DNA of 64,000 nt from Kluyvera genomosp. 3 (GCA_002211745.1 CP022114.1:1302001-1366000), one strand, 5' to 3'; shown: positions 34,673 to 45,912, counted from the first letter of the stretch. Made by a program: numbers and translations. The notes: generated by a model from the sequence alone, not told the origin.

Positions 34673-35744
34673 ATGCTCGAGATGTTGATGCAATGGTACC
34701 GCCGCCGGTTCAGCGACCCGGAGGCCATCGCGCTGCTGGTCATCCTGGTGGCCGGGTTTTGCATTCTGTTTTTCTTCAGTGGCCTGCTGGCGCCGCTGCT
34801 GGTTGCACTAGTGCTGGCTTACCTGCTGGAATGGCCGACTGTTCGCCTGGAGCGCCTGGGCTGGTCGCGCACCTGGGCGACTAGCGTGGTGCTGGTGCTG
34901 TTTGTCGGCATCCTGCTGCTGATGTCATTTGTGGTGATGCCAATAGCCTGGCAGCAGGGCATTAACCTGATTCACGATATGCCGGGCATGCTCAATAAGC
35001 TTTCCGACTATGCCGCCACGCTGCCGCGACGTTATCCGGCGCTGATGGATGCGGGATTATCGACGCCATGGCGGAAAACATGCGCACCCGCATGCTGACG
35101 ATGGGCGACTCGGTGGTGAAGTACTCGGTGGCATCGCTGGTAGGGCTGTTGACGCTGGCGGTCTATCTGGTGCTGGTGCCGCTGATGGTCTTCTTCCTGG
35201 TGAAGGATAAAGAGCAGATGCTCAACGCCGTACGCCGCGTGCTGCCGCGCAACCGCGGGCTGGCGGGGCAGGTGTGGAAAGAGATGAACCAGCAGATCAC
35301 CAACTACATTCGCGGCAAAGTGCTGGAGATGATCGTGGTGGGAATCGCCACCTGGCTCGGTTTCCTGATGTTTGGCCTCAACTATTCGCTGCTGCTGGCG
35401 GTGCTGGTTGGGCTATCGGTACTGATTCCCTACATCGGCGCCTTCGTGGTGACCATTCCGGTGGTCTGCGTGGCGCTGTTCCAGTTTGGCCTGGGTACCG
35501 AGTTCTGGAGCCTGTTTGCGGTGTATCTGATTATTCAGGGCTGGATGGCAACCTGCTGGTGCCGGTGCTGTTCTCTGAGGCGGTGAACCTGCATCCGCTG
35601 GTGATCATTCTCTCGGTGGTAATTTTCGGTGGCCTATGGGGGTTCTGGGGCGTGTTCTTCGCCATTCCGCTGGCCACGTTGATTAAAGCGGTCGTGCACG
35701 CCTGGCCGGATGGGCTGGTGGTAGAAGAGGATTCGTCAGACTGA
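34673..35744 (+). CDS. perM: AI-2E family permease PerM, two frameshifts
   Basis: An inner-membrane protein of 357 residues after repair (E. coli 353), with about eight helices in the AI-2E transporter fold (PF01594). Features include [35 protein letters not shown], and the family region [19 protein letters not shown] with [15 protein letters not shown]. One G is missing at 35053-35055 ([11 protein letters not shown]) and one at 35538-35540 ([17 protein letters not shown]). Divergent from bepA, as in E. coli. Its substrate is not known. Confidence 0.93.
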
Positions 35745-35784
35745 CGTGTGGCCGGACACAACCCCTGAGGAAACGCCAATGCTT

Positions 35785-35809
35785 CCCGGCCTCGCTGTGC
35801 TTGGCCGGG
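35785..35809. terminator. Hairpin between convergent perM and bcp
   Basis: CCCGGCC, an 11-base loop, GGCCGGG. No long T-tract. Placement between two converging genes suggests shared termination. Confidence 0.5.
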
Positions 35810-35822
35810 TTGCTGATTTGGC

Positions 35823-36292
35823 TTAGGCGTTGGCTTGCAGCCAGCCCAGCACCACGTCATGGTGGTTGCTGGTCTTGAAATCATCAAAGACGTGTTCAAT
35901 TTTGCCGTCGGCGTCAATCAGGAAACTGATGCGGTGAATACCGTCATAGGTTTTCCCCATGAAGGTTTTCTCACCCCAGATGCCAAATTGTTCGCAGACC
36001 TGGTGATCTTCATCGGAAAGCAGGGTGAAGTTCAGCAGCTCTTTTTCAGAGAAGCGGGAGAGTTTTTCCGGTTTATCGGTGCTGATACCCAGAACCTCAA
36101 CGCCGGCTTTTTTCAGCTCGTCCATATTATCGCGAAGGCCGCATGCCTGCACGGTGCAGCCAGGGTCATCGCTTTCGGGTAAAAATAGACCAGAACACGT
36201 TGTCCCTGGAAGTCGGTCAAATTTACTTGCTCGCCGTCTTGATCGGGCAAACTAAATTTCGGTGCGATATCACCGGCTTTCAGTGGGTTCAT
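35823..36292 (-). CDS. bcp: Thioredoxin-dependent thiol peroxidase Bcp, one frameshift
   Basis: A peroxiredoxin of 156 residues after repair, matching E. coli Bcp. The peroxidatic cysteine region reads FYPKAMTPGCTVQACGLRDN, with the resolving Cys five residues later. GISTDKPEKL and DEDHQVCEQFGIWGEK follow. It reduces hydrogen peroxide and organic hydroperoxides with thioredoxin in the cytoplasm. One base is missing at 36163-36165, right at the active site. Its ATG overlaps the gcvR stop (TAATG), so the two are translationally coupled. Confidence 0.95.
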
Positions 36293-36863
36293 TACTCAGC
36301 TCCATCCTGTTCATCATGCTGTGAATAATTAATCACGTTTATACTGCCTTGCGCTTTCAATTCTGTACATAGGGCTTTGAACGCTTGCTCAATATTTGAT
36401 GCATTTTGCGTAGCCGGGCTGTGGGCGGTAATTTGAATAAACAACTGCGCCGCCCTTCATCGGAGCCCGGTTGGGTACGCGACACCAGCTCGGCAATATT
36501 CATCTCCCAGCTGTCGAACAGGGCAGTAAAACGCTCGATAATATGCGGTGAATCAGGAACTTCCACCTGTACCCACACGGTAGCCGGCATGGCCGGTCTC
36601 GGGCTGGCGGTGGTTCGTTTCATGACGATCAGCAGGTCCAGCTCCGCACCTTTCAGCGGTAAGGTGGACTCAATCAGCGTAATCGCATTCCATGTTCCGG
36701 ACAGCAGCATAATAAAAGTGAATTCATCTCCCAGCATCGCCAACCGACTGTCTTCGATATTACAGCCGCAGCTGCTCACGTGACGAGTGATCGTATTGAC
36801 AATGCCAGGGCGATCCGCGCCCAGGGCTGTTATGACCAGATAGTGTTGTAATGAGGCTGTCAA
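36292..36863 (-). CDS. gcvR: Glycine cleavage system transcriptional repressor GcvR, one frameshift
   Basis: Two ACT domains, starting HYLVITALGADRPGIVNTIT. It binds glycine and pairs with GcvA to repress gcvTHP. Repaired length is 190 residues, as in E. coli. One base is missing at 36453-36455; restoring it replaces a spurious tail with GAAQLFIQITAHSP and the ending VINYSQHDEQDGAE. Its stop overlaps the bcp ATG. Divergent from dapA. Confidence 0.94.
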
Positions 36864-37017
36864 ACCTGTTCTTCCTTTAAAAAGGTGCGGTATACCCTAG
36901 GAAAGCATAAAAAAAACCGGCATACAACATTCTGAAGGGCCTCAGTCTCTTGCTTTTATTACAGTACCAAACGTACCATTGAGTTTCATGTCCGCACGTC
37001 AGCACAGAGGATGGCCC

Positions 37018-37896
37018 ATGTTCACGGGAAGTATTGTAGCGCTTGTCACGCCGATGGATGAAAAAGGTAATGTCGACCGTTCAAGCCTGAAAAAACTGAT
37101 TGATTACCATGTCGCCAACGGAACCTCGGCGATTGTGTCGGTAGGGACTACCGGCGAGTCAGCAACGCTTAGCCACGAAGAGCATGGCGATGTGGTCTTA
37201 ACCACCCTGGAACTGGCCGATGGCCGTATTCCGGTTATCGCAGGAACGGGGGCAAATGCAACCGCAGAGGCGATTAGCCTGACCCAGCGTTTCAACGACA
37301 GCGGCGTCGTTGGCTGCCTGACCGTTACCCCATACTACAACCGTCCTACCCAGGAAGGTCTGTTCCAGCACTTTAAAGCGATTGCCGAGCATACTGACCT
37401 GCCGCAAATCCTGTATAATGTGCCGTCCCGTACCGGCTGCGATATGCTGCCGGAAACCGTAGGTCGCCTGGCGAAAATTAAAAATATTATCGCGATTAAG
37501 GAAGCCACGGGGAACTTAAGCCGTGTTCATCAGATCAAAGAGCTGGTTTCAGACGATTTCATCCTGCTCAGCGGTGATGATGCAACCGGTCTGGACTTCA
37601 TGCAGCTCGGCGGTCAAGGCGTTATTTCGGTAACGGCGAACGTCGCGGCGCGTGATATGGCGGAAATGTGCAGACTGTCCGCAGCTGGAGAGTTCGCGCA
37701 GGCGCGCATCATCAACCAGCGTTTGATGCCGCTGCACAATAAATTATTTGTCGAACCCAATCCTATCCCGGTGAAATGGGCATGTAAGGAATTGGGGCTT
37801 GTGGCGACCGACACCATGCGCTTGCCGATGACACCGATTACCGACCACGGTCGTGACGTGGTGGCATCCGCACTGAAGCATGCCGGTTTGCTGTAA
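37018..37896 (+). CDS. dapA: 4-hydroxy-tetrahydrodipicolinate synthase
   Basis: An intact 292-residue TIM-barrel enzyme, the E. coli length. It condenses pyruvate with aspartate semialdehyde, the first committed step to DAP and lysine. Visible sites are [22 protein letters not shown] with the catalytic Tyr, [12 protein letters not shown], and the Schiff-base lysine in [10 protein letters not shown]. The ATG at 37018 ([18 protein letters not shown]) is chosen by homology; the upstream in-frame ATG at 36988 lacks it. bamC follows after 16 bases. Confidence 0.97.
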   Translation: MFTGSIVALVTPMDEKGNVDRSSLKKLIDYHVANGTSAIVSVGTTGESATLSHEEHGDVVLTTLELADGRIPVIAGTGANATAEAISLTQRFNDSGVVGCLTVTPYYNRPTQEGLFQHFKAIAEHTDLPQILYNVPSRTGCDMLPETVGRLAKIKNIIAIKEATGNLSRVHQIKELVSDDFILLSGDDATGLDFMQLGGQGVISVTANVAARDMAEMCRLSAAGEFAQARIINQRLMPLHNKLFVEPNPIPVKWACKELGLVATDTMRLPMTPITDHGRDVVASALKHAGLL

Positions 37897-37912
37897 AGTT
37901 TAGGGAGATTTG

Positions 37913-38944
37913 ATGGCTTACTCAGTACAGAAGTCGCGCCTGGCCAAGGTTGCGGGTGTATCGCTGGTTTTACTGCTTGCGGCCTGTAGTTCCGACTCGC
38001 GTTATAAGCGCCAGGTGAGCGGCGATGAGTCCTATCTGGACGCTACGCCGTTAAGTGAACTTCACGCCCCTGCGGGCATGATCCTGCCGATCGAAAATGG
38101 CGACTACAACATTCCTGTCGCCAATGGCAGCGGTGCCGTCGGTAAAGCGCTGGATATCCGTCCGCCGGCTCAGCCGTTGGCGCTGGTCGCTGGTGCGCGT
38201 ACCCAGTTTACGGGCGACACCGCCACGCTGTTGGTGGAAAATAGCCGTAGCGGCTCTCTGTGGCCGCAGGTGGTCAGCATAATTCAGGGGAAAAACTACA
38301 CCATCACCAAACGTGATGATGCTAGCCAAACGCTGACGACGGACTGGGTCGAGTGGAATCGCCTTGATGAAGACCAGCAGTATCGTGGTCGCTATCAAAT
38401 CTCCGTGCAGCCACAGGGCTACCAGCAGGCGGTGATGGTGAAGCTGGTTAACCTGGAACAGGCGGGCAAACCGGTGGCCGATCGCGCTTCTTTACAGCGC
38501 TATAGCGCCGAAATGCTGAACGTGATTTCCGCTGGTCTGGATAAGAACGCCAGCGACGCACAGGCTTCTCGCGGTTCCGCGGGCGCGACCTTTGATGTAC
38601 AGAGCGCTTCTGATGATACCGGTCTGCCAATGCTGGTGGTGCGCGCACCGTTCAACCAGGTCTGGCAGCGTCTGCCGGGCGCGCTGGAAAAAGCGGGCAT
38701 GAAAGTGACCGACAGCACCCGTTCTCAGGGCAGCATCGCCGTGACCTATAAGCCGCTGTCTGACAGCAGCTGGCTGGCGTTGGGCGCGAGCGATCCGGGT
38801 CTGGTCTCCGGTGACTACAAGCTTCAGGTCGGCGACCTGGACAACCGTAGTAGCCTGCAGTTCATCGATCCGAAAGGTCATACGTTGACGCAGTCGCAAA
38901 ATGACGCCCTGGTAGCAGTATTCCAGGCGGCATTGAGTAAGTAA
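37913..38944 (+). CDS. bamC: Outer membrane assembly lipoprotein BamC
   Basis: An intact 343-residue lipoprotein (E. coli 344). The lipobox is [15 protein letters not shown], giving a lipidated Cys after a 23-residue signal. An unstructured lasso that binds BamD follows, then two helix-grip domains. It is part of the BAM complex that inserts beta-barrel proteins. The ATG at 37913 has GGGAG 7 bases before it; the TTG at 37910 is rejected. Cotranscribed with dapA as in E. coli. Confidence 0.96.
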   Translation: MAYSVQKSRLAKVAGVSLVLLLAACSSDSRYKRQVSGDESYLDATPLSELHAPAGMILPIENGDYNIPVANGSGAVGKALDIRPPAQPLALVAGARTQFTGDTATLLVENSRSGSLWPQVVSIIQGKNYTITKRDDASQTLTTDWVEWNRLDEDQQYRGRYQISVQPQGYQQAVMVKLVNLEQAGKPVADRASLQRYSAEMLNVISAGLDKNASDAQASRGSAGATFDVQSASDDTGLPMLVVRAPFNQVWQRLPGALEKAGMKVTDSTRSQGSIAVTYKPLSDSSWLALGASDPGLVSGDYKLQVGDLDNRSSLQFIDPKGHTLTQSQNDALVAVFQAALSK

Positions 38945-38950
38945 TTTATC

Positions 38951-38978
38951 AGGGCTGGAGCAATCCGGCCCTTTTTTC
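38951..38978 (+). terminator. dapA-bamC terminator
   Basis: GGGCTGGA, tetraloop GCAA, TCCGGCCC, then six T. It starts 7 bases after the bamC stop and runs into the purC promoter. Confidence 0.85.
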
Positions 38979-38980
38979 TG

Positions 38981-39003
38981 TATAGTGACGCAAACGTGTG
39001 CGT
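38981..39003 (+). promoter_or_regulatory. purC -10 box and PurR operator
   Basis: A -10-like TATAGT (38981-38986) is followed directly by the PurR box ACGCAAACGTGTGCGT (38988-39003), which differs from consensus by one base. PurR would cover the transcription start, as in E. coli purC. Confidence 0.85.
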
Positions 39004-39053
39004 CAGCAGAAAAGCACAAATTTTTATGGTTAATCATCACTGGAGTGACAAAG

Positions 39054-39766
39054 ATGCAAAAGCTAGCTGAGTTGTATCGTGGTAAAGCGAAAACCGTATA
39101 CAGCACCGAAAATCCGGATCTGTTGGTACTCGAATTCCGTAACGATACGTCAGCAGGGGATGGCGCTCGCATTGAGCAGTTCGATCGTAAAGGTATGGTG
39201 AATAACAAATTCAACCATTTCATTATGAGCAAACTGGCGGAAGCGGGTATCCCGACCCAAATGGAAGCGCTGTTGTCCGATACCGAATGTCTGGTGAAAA
39301 AGCTGGATATGGTGCCGGTGGAGTGCGTTGTCCGTAACCGCGCCGCCGGTTCGCTGGTGAAACGTTTAGGGATCGAGGAAGGTATTGAGCTGAACCCGCC
39401 GCTGTTCGACCTGTTCCTGAAAAACGATGCCATGCATGACCCGATGGTTAACGAATCCTACTGCGAAACCTTCGGCTGGGTGAGCAAAGAGAACCTGGCG
39501 CGCATGCAGGAACTGACCTTCAAAGCGAACGACGTGCTGAAAAAGCTGTTCGACGACGCGGGCCTGATCCTCGTGGACTTCAAGCTGGAGTTCGGTCTGT
39601 TCAAAGGCGAAGTGGTGCTGGGTGATGAGTTCTCGCCGGACGGCAGCCGTCTGTGGACAAAAAGACCATGGATAAAATGGACAAAGACCGTTTCCGCCAG
39701 AGCCTTGGCGGCCTGATCGAAGCCTACGAAGAAGTGGCGCATCGTTTAGGCGTGAAGCTGGACTAA
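39054..39766 (+). CDS. purC: SAICAR synthetase, one frameshift
   Basis: Joins CAIR and aspartate with ATP in purine synthesis. Repaired length is 237 residues, as in E. coli. Motifs are [20 protein letters not shown] (ATP loop), [32 protein letters not shown] and LVDFKLEFG. One G is missing near 39655 ([19 protein letters not shown]). A PurR box lies about 50 bases upstream. REP sequences follow the stop. Confidence 0.96.
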
Positions 39767-39775
39767 GTTATGACG

Positions 39776-39872
39776 TCCCGGCCTCGCCTGCGCGTAGGCC
39801 GGATAAGGCGTTGACGCCGCCATCCGGCAATGTGTTCGTCGCTTGCCCGATGGCGCTGCGTTGACCCGCTCA
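39776..39872. repeat. REP/BIME element after purC
   Basis: Inverted GCGTAGGCCGGATAAGGCG and CGCCATCCGGCAA, then GCCCGATGGCGCTGCG, the typical enterobacterial REP units. Probably protects the 3' end of the message. Confidence 0.8.
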
Positions 39873-39960
39873 TCTCCCTTCCTGATGTATTTCCAGTGGT
39901 AATCCTGCCCGTAACCGCCTACGATCGTATCAGTAACAATAAAAGAAGATCGAGGTAGTT

Positions 39961-40833
39961 ATGCGTTGGCAAGGCCGTCGTGAAAGCGACAATGTAGAAG
40001 ACCGGCGGAACAGTTCTGAATCCCCACTCTCCGGGCGCGGCCCTGGTTTCCGTATTCCCAGCGGTAAGGGCGGTATCATTCTGCTGATTGTCGTGCTGGT
40101 TGCGGGCTATTACGGCGTCGACTTAACCGGCCTGATGACCGGCGAGCCCATTGGTCAGAGCCAGCAACAAAGCTCGCAGCGCGTCAGCAACCCGAACGAT
40201 GATGAAGCGGCAAAGTTTACCTCGGTTATCCTTGCCACCACTGAAGACACCTGGGCGCAGCAGTTTAAAGAAATGGGGAAAACCTATCAGCCGCCGCGTC
40301 TGGTGATGTACCGTGGCGCGACCCGCACCGGTTGCGGTACCGGCCAGTCGGTGATGGGCCATTCTACTGCCCGGCCGATAGCACGGTTTATATCGACCTC
40401 TCTTTCTATGACGATATGAAAAGCAAACTCGGTGCAGGCGGCGATTTTGCGCAGGCTACGTGATTGCGCATGAAGTGGGGCACCACATCCAGAAACTGCT
40501 CGGCATCGAGCCGAAAGTCCGTCAGATGCAGCAGGGCGCATCGCAGGCTGAAGTGAACCGCCTGTCGGTCCGCATGGAGCTTCAGGCCGACTGTTTTGCG
40601 GGTGTCTGGGGTCATAACATGCAAAAACAGGGATTCTGGAGGCTGGCGATCTTGAAGAAGCGCTGAATGCTGCCGAAGCGATTGGCGATGACCGCTTACA
40701 GCAGCAGAGCCAGGGCCGCGTGGTACCCGATAGCTTTACTCACGGCACATCACAGCAGCGCTACACCTGGCTGAAACGCGGCTTCGATAGCGGCGACCCG
40801 TCCCAGTGCAACACCTTCAGTAAATCGCTTTAA
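39961..40833 (+). CDS. ypfJ: YpfJ family zinc metallopeptidase-like protein, three frameshifts
   Basis: Repaired length is 291 residues (E. coli 287). An N-terminal [15 protein letters not shown] opening precedes one membrane helix ([16 protein letters not shown]), so the bulk is periplasmic. The metal motif is [12 protein letters not shown], followed by [14 protein letters not shown]. Missing bases are at 40356-40358 ([17 protein letters not shown]), 40454-40455 (FAQGYVIAHE) and 40630-40632 ([13 protein letters not shown]). PF04228 family. Peptidase activity is predicted, not shown. tmcA starts 4 bases later. Confidence 0.92.
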
Positions 40834-40837
40834 CGGG

Positions 40838-42844
40838 ATGTCGAAGGTCATGGATGAGCTGCTCGCGCAGGCCGCGCGAATGGCGCAGGAGGGATTCGCC
40901 GTCTGCTGGTGGTTAGCGGCGACCCTGACTGGTGCGCAGAGCAGGCAGTAGCGTTTCGCAACGCTATCGGACACGACGTGCTGTGGGTGGGCCCGCAGAC
41001 CGTCGCTCCTCCTTGTTGCCAGCCTGGCAAACTTGTCACGCTGCTCGGGCGCGAGTTCCAGCACGCCATCTTTGACGCTCGCGCCGGTTTTGACGTGTCA
41101 GCGTTTGCCGCGCTGGCGGGACCTTGCGTGCCGGTAGCTGGCTGGTGCTGCTGGTGCCGGACTTCTTACGCTGGCCTCTGCAACCCGATGCGGACTCGCT
41201 GCGCTGGAGCGATACGCCGGAGCCCATCGCCACCCCCATTTTGTTCACCATTTTTGCCGTACTCTGGCCGCCAACCCGCAGGCGAGAATCTGGCGTCAAG
41301 GTGAGCCACTGACGCCGCTCAGTGACCCTCCGCGACCACCGTGGCAGCATGCTAACGGCCAACCGACGTTGAGCAGCAAGCGATTTTGTCAGCGCTGGCC
41401 AACGCCACCGCACAGGTTTGTGTGGTGACGGCGGAACGCGGGCGTGGCAAGTCGGCGCTGGCCGGCATGCACATCCGACAACTTTCCGGCACGGCGCTGG
41501 TCACGGCACCGTCCCGTGCTTCGGCGGAGGTAATTGCTGCCTTTGCCGGCGAGCGCTTTCGTTTTATCGCGCCGGATGCGCTGCTGGCCTCTGATGAAAC
41601 CGCCGATTGGCTGGTGGTCGATGAGGCCGCAGCCATTCCCACCCGCTGTTGCAAAAGCTGATGACCCGCTTTTCGCGGGTGCTGCTAACCACCACCGTGC
41701 AGGGGTATGAAGGCACCGGACGTGGCTTTGCGCTGAAATTCTGTGCCGCGTTCCCGCAGCGGCAGGCGTTTACCCTGAGTCAACCCATTCGCTGGGCGGC
41801 CGGCTGCCCGCTGGAGGCGGTTGTGAACGAGGCGCTGATTTTCGATGATGATGCCTTTACCACCCCGCCGCAGGGCGCGATAACGTTGAAACCCGTGGCG
41901 CAGTCAGCCTGGCGAACGTCCCCAGCGCTGCCGCGCGCCCTCTATCAGCTGCTTTCCGGCGCCCATTATCGCACCTCGCCGCTGGATCTGCGGCGTATGA
42001 TGGACGCGCCGGGCCAGCATTTTCTGAGTGCTCAAAGCAGTGACGGTCCGGCAGGGCGCTGTGGCTGGTCGACGAAGGCGGGCTTTCGGCGGAACTGAGC
42101 CGGGCAGTGTGGGCCGGTTTTCGCCGCCCGCGCGGTAACCTGGTGGCGCAATCGCTGGCGGCTCACGGCGGCAGTCCGCTGGCGGCGACGCTTATCGGGC
42201 GACGCATCAGCCGCATTGCGGTACATCCGCTACGCCAGCGCGAAGGTCTCGGCCAACGGCTGGTCGAACGGGCGTGGCAGGACGCTGAGGGGTGTGATTA
42301 TCTCTCAGTGAGCTTTGGTTATACCGATGCGCTATGGCGCTTCTGGCAGCGCTGTGGCTTTACGCTGGTGCGTATTGGCACTCAGCGGGAGGCCAGCAGC
42401 GGCTGCTACGCGGCGATGGCTATTCGTTCGCTGACGGCGGCAGGGGAAGCGTTGATGTTACATGAGCATCAGCGATTGTGCCGCGAATGGCGCTGGCTAC
42501 GCCGGTGGGTAGATGAAAAAGTGCCTCTGGCGGAAGTGACAGAGACTATCCTTACTGAGGATGACTGGTGGGATTTGGCCGGTTTTGCCTTTGCTCATCG
42601 CCCGATGCTGGCGGTGCTGGCGAACCTGCACCGGTTGAGCGAGCTGACTGAGCTGGCGATACCCGCGCTGCGCGGGCGTTTGTGCGGCGAGGCTGAGTCG
42701 GAACTCTGTGCTCGTCTGGGCGTGCAGGGGCGTAAAGCGCTGCTGGCCCGGCTTCGTGCAGAAGCGGCGCAGGCGATGCGCAACGTTGACGCTGAACGCA
42801 CAAACCGGCTGGCGGAACAGATCCCACAACTGCAATTTTTTTAA
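40838..42844 (+). CDS. tmcA: tRNA(Met) cytidine acetyltransferase TmcA, six frameshifts
   Basis: Forms N4-acetylcytidine at the wobble base of elongator tRNA-Met with acetyl-CoA and ATP. Repaired length is 670 residues (E. coli 671). The helicase part has Walker A in [13 protein letters not shown] and Walker B in [14 protein letters not shown]. The GNAT part carries [20 protein letters not shown] and [20 protein letters not shown]. Missing bases lie at about 40891, 41118, 41235, 41370, 41643 and 42055. This is the densest cluster of breaks in the window, yet all six joins restore family sequence. Confidence 0.93.
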
Positions 42845-42920
42845 CTGACTCATTCAGTTAAATGGCATGGTCATTATTCTGGTGCGGCGTAAACTGACCG
42901 TCAAAACCAAGGAGACAGCC

Positions 42921-43618
42921 ATGACGCACGATCATTTTGTTGTTCAAAGCCCCGCGAAGCCCGCTCAACAGCTGCTGCTGTTGTTTCATGGCGTGGGCGA
43001 TAATCCGGTTTCAATGGGGCAGATCGGCAGCTGGTTTGCGCCGCTGTTTCCGGATGCCTTGATTGTCAGCATTGGCGGCGCAGAGCCGTGCGGCCCGGCG
43101 CCGGGTCGTCAGTGGTTTTCGGTGCAGAGCGTGACCGAAGAGAACCGCCAGGCGCGTGTTGATGCCATTATGCCGACCTTTATTGAAACGGTACGCTACT
43201 GGCAAAAACAGAGCGGCGTAGGCCGCAGGCCACCGCGCTGATCGGCTTTTCACAAGGGGCGATTATGTCGCTGGAAAGCATCAAAGCCGAGCCAGGTCTG
43301 GCTTCACGCGTGATCGCTTTTAATGGCCGTTACGCCACGCTGCCGCAGCAGGCGACGACCAGCACCACGATCCATCTGATCCACGGTGGAGAAGACCGGG
43401 TGATCGATTTAGCCTGGGCGGTGAAAGGTCAGGAAGCGCTCCTGGCCGCGGGCGGCGATGTGACGCTGGATATTGTCGACGATCTGGGGCACGCGATTGA
43501 CGATCGCAGCATGCAGTTCGCGCTCGATCACCTGCGTTATACCGTGCCGAAGCACTATTTCGATGAGGCATTGAGCGGCGGAACGCCGAAAGATGACGAT
43601 ATTATTGAAATGATTTAA
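42921..43618 (+). CDS. ypfH: Carboxylesterase YpfH, one frameshift
   Basis: A serine esterase of the alpha/beta-hydrolase fold, 232 residues after repair, as in E. coli. Sites are LLLLFHGVGDNPVSMG (oxyanion region), the nucleophile in LIGFSQGAIMSLE, and the His in VDDLGHAIDDRSM. One base is missing at 43221-43222 (GVGPQATALIG), just before the nucleophile. GGAG lies 11 bases ahead of the ATG. The natural substrate is unknown. Confidence 0.93.
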
Positions 43619-43639
43619 GGATTAACGGTTCGCTGGGAA

Positions 43640-43724
43640 TCTGTAGGCCGGATAAGGCAAAGCCGCCATCCGGCAATTCGTGGCGGCTATGCCTGATGGC
43701 GTTGCGCTTATCAGGCCTACGTGT
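43640..43724. repeat. REP pair after ypfH
   Basis: GTAGGCCGGATAAGGC and GCCGCCATCCGGCAA form one stem; GCCTGATGGCGTTGCG and CTTATCAGGCCTACG form the other. It fills the gap between convergent ypfH and ypfN. Confidence 0.85.
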
Positions 43725-43726
43725 GC

Positions 43727-43927
43727 TTATTTCTTCGGCTGGTCTTTCTTCGGCCAGTCGTCGTCATCGTCCCACTTATCATTGCAGTCGCGATGCGGCG
43801 GAAGCTCAGGTTTATCGGCAAGGAATTTTTTATGATCGACGCGACTAAGATCCTTAATCACGTTGATAATCACCCCCACCAGGAAAACCAGCACCAGAAT
43901 CCACCAGTATTTTGTCAGCCAATCCAT
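43727..43927 (-). CDS. ypfN: UPF0370 small membrane protein YpfN
   Basis: An intact 66-residue protein, as in E. coli. It has one N-terminal helix ([18 protein letters not shown]) and an acidic then basic tail ([17 protein letters not shown]). The ATG at 43925-43927 has AGAGGT 7 bases upstream. It sits 25 bases downstream of dapE on the same strand and may share its transcript. Function is unknown. Confidence 0.93.
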   Translation of the reverse strand: MDWLTKYWWILVLVFLVGVIINVIKDLSRVDHKKFLADKPELPPHRDCNDKWDDDDDWPKKDQPKK

Positions 43928-43952
43928 GCGCATTACCTCTTTTGTTGTGCCG

Positions 43953-45079
43953 TCAGGCGACAAGTTGTTCCATGATACGCTGATACATCCGCGCCAGCAT
44001 CTGCAGGTCTGCGGCATTTACGCATTCGTTTATCTTGTGAATGGTCGCGTTCACCGGACCCAGCTCAACAACCTGCGCGCCCATCTGGGCGATAAAGCGA
44101 CCATCTGACGTCCCGCCGGTGGTCAGTAACTGCGGTTCTATTTCATTATAGTGCGCAATCGCGTTAACCACCGCGTCGACCAGCTTGCCGCGTGCGGTCA
44201 GGAACGGCTGCCCGGAGATCCACCAATCTACCGAGTAGCGCAGTTGGTATTTTTCCAGCAGGGCGATCACACGCTCTTTGATCATCGCGTCGGTCAGCTC
44301 GGTGCTGAAGCGGAAGTTGAACTGCACGAACAGATCGCCAGGGATGACGTTGTTGCTGCCGGTACCCGCTTGGATGTTGGCAATTTGCATGCTGGTTGGC
44401 GGGAAGAATTCGTTGCCCTGGTCCCACTCGATAGACACCAGTTCGTTCATCCACGGCGCGGCGCGGTGAACCGGATTATCGGCAAGGTGCGGGTAGGCCA
44501 CGTGGCCCTGCACGCCGTGAATGGTCAGGTTACAGGTCATGGACCCACGACGGCCATTTTTCACCACGTCACCCACCACTTCGGTGCTCGACGGTTCGCC
44601 CACCAGGCAGTAATCCAGACGCTCGTTGCGCGCCATCAGCGCTTCCACCACCTTCACGGTACCGTGGGTGGCGCTGGCCTCTTCATCGGAGGTGATCAGG
44701 AACGCCAGGCGGCCTTTATGGTTCGGGTGCTGGGCGACAAAACGTTCTGCAGCAACAACCATCGCAGCCAGCGAGCCTTTCATGTCCGCCGCGCCGCGGC
44801 CAAACAGCATGCCATCACGAATGGTTGGTTCAAATGGCGGGTTAATCCAGCGATCGGCATCACCAGCCGGCACCACATCGGTGTGGCCTGCAAATGCCAG
44901 GGTTTCCCCTTTACCGCGCCAGGCCCAGAAATTCTGGGTATCACCAAAATCCATGGACTCAACGGTAAAACCTATAGCGCGCAGGCGTTCAATCATTAAT
45001 GCCTGACAGCCCGCGTCATCGGGCTGAGAGACGGGCGGCGAATAAGCTGCTGAGCCAGCTCAATGACTGGGCAAGACAT
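43953..45079 (-). CDS. dapE: Succinyl-diaminopimelate desuccinylase, one frameshift
   Basis: A dizinc M20-family enzyme making LL-DAP for lysine and peptidoglycan. Repaired length is 375 residues, as in E. coli. Metal ligands appear in [42 protein letters not shown] and the C-terminal [11 protein letters not shown]. The true start is [20 protein letters not shown] at 45079. One G is missing at 45021-45023, so the first 27 or so codons are out of frame with the rest. The gene is essential in E. coli, which argues for a sequence error. Confidence 0.96.
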
Positions 45080-45135
45080 AAACTAAACCTCGTTATTTTT
45101 CGTTATCTGCAAAAAGTCAAAACGGGGCGGCGGCA

Positions 45136-45494
45136 TTAGCGCATCTGGGCGAGCCACTGACCGTAACTGGCATCACTAAAACCCAGCAGCATAGGCTGTG
45201 CAGGCGCGCAGAGCAATGGGCGTTTAATGATCGCCGGCATTTCCAACATTAGCGCAGCGGCGGCGTCGGCATTGTTGATGCTCATCCGCACGCTTTCGTC
45301 CAGCTTACGCCAGGTGGTACCGCGGGTATTCAATAAGGCTTCCCAACCCAGCTCGGCAATAAAGGATGCCAGTAACTCGGGGGCAGGCCGTCAACGCGAT
45401 AATCATGAAAGCGATATTCAACCTGATGGTCGTCCAGCCAGCGACGGGCTTTTTTAATTGTGTCGCAATTTTTTATTCCATAGAGGATGGTCAT
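45136..45494 (-). CDS. yffB: ArsC-family reductase YffB, one frameshift
   Basis: A Spx/ArsC-fold protein of 119 residues after repair (E. coli 118). It starts [20 protein letters not shown] with one conserved cysteine, and continues [20 protein letters not shown] and [20 protein letters not shown]. One base is missing in the run at 45379-45383. E. coli YffB binds glutathione but its reaction is not settled. It lies 56 bases upstream of dapE on the same strand, as in E. coli. Confidence 0.92.
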
Positions 45495-45852
45495 GTTCCA
45501 CCTTTATATCAGCAGGTTTTTTAGGGTCTCGAATATACACGGAATTCCCGTGGCTGCCTGTTTTAATTTTATCCTGATAAACAGGCTGAAATTCGTACAG
45601 TTTATCATGCTGTCTACGACGAAAGTCGCAGTTTGTTCATTTTGTTGTAGGGTAAATTCTTATCATATGATTCACATTCCGATAACTATTTCAGAATGTT
45701 GCTGTTCGTCACATTAAATGTCAACATTCCAGCCCATAGTGGCCTTAAGCAGTAAACAATCGTTGGCAGCGGCAATCAAAGTAATCGGATTAACCGTATT
45801 CACAGGTCATACATTTGTACGTAATATACGCATAATAATAAGAGAGGTAGTT
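45495..45852. other. Intergenic region between yffB and ypfM
   Basis: AT-rich and without a credible gene. It should carry the divergent promoters of yffB-dapE and ypfM. The 45487-45717 frame has no homology I recognise and no ribosome site. Confidence 0.5.
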
Positions 45853-45912
45853 ATGATCGAACGTGAACTGGGGAACTGGAAAGATTTTATCGAAGTGATG
45901 CTTCGTAAATAA
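45853..45912 (+). CDS. ypfM: YpfM 19-residue protein
   Basis: A very short gene encoding MIERELGNWKDFIEVMLRK, which I recall as identical to the E. coli YpfM sequence. AGAGAGGTAG lies 3-12 bases before the ATG, a strong ribosome site. Conservation at this exact place, between yffB and acrD, supports translation. It is amphipathic with no full membrane helix. Function is unknown. A terminator follows about 90 bases later. Confidence 0.88.
   Translation: MIERELGNWKDFIEVMLRK

Noticed and set aside
38492-39433. 313-residue minus-strand frame spanning bamC and purC
   Set aside because: Crosses two real genes, a terminator and a PurR operator; no domain seen.
45487-45717. 76-residue plus-strand frame before ypfM
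   Set aside because: Starts inside yffB, with no ribosome site and no known family.
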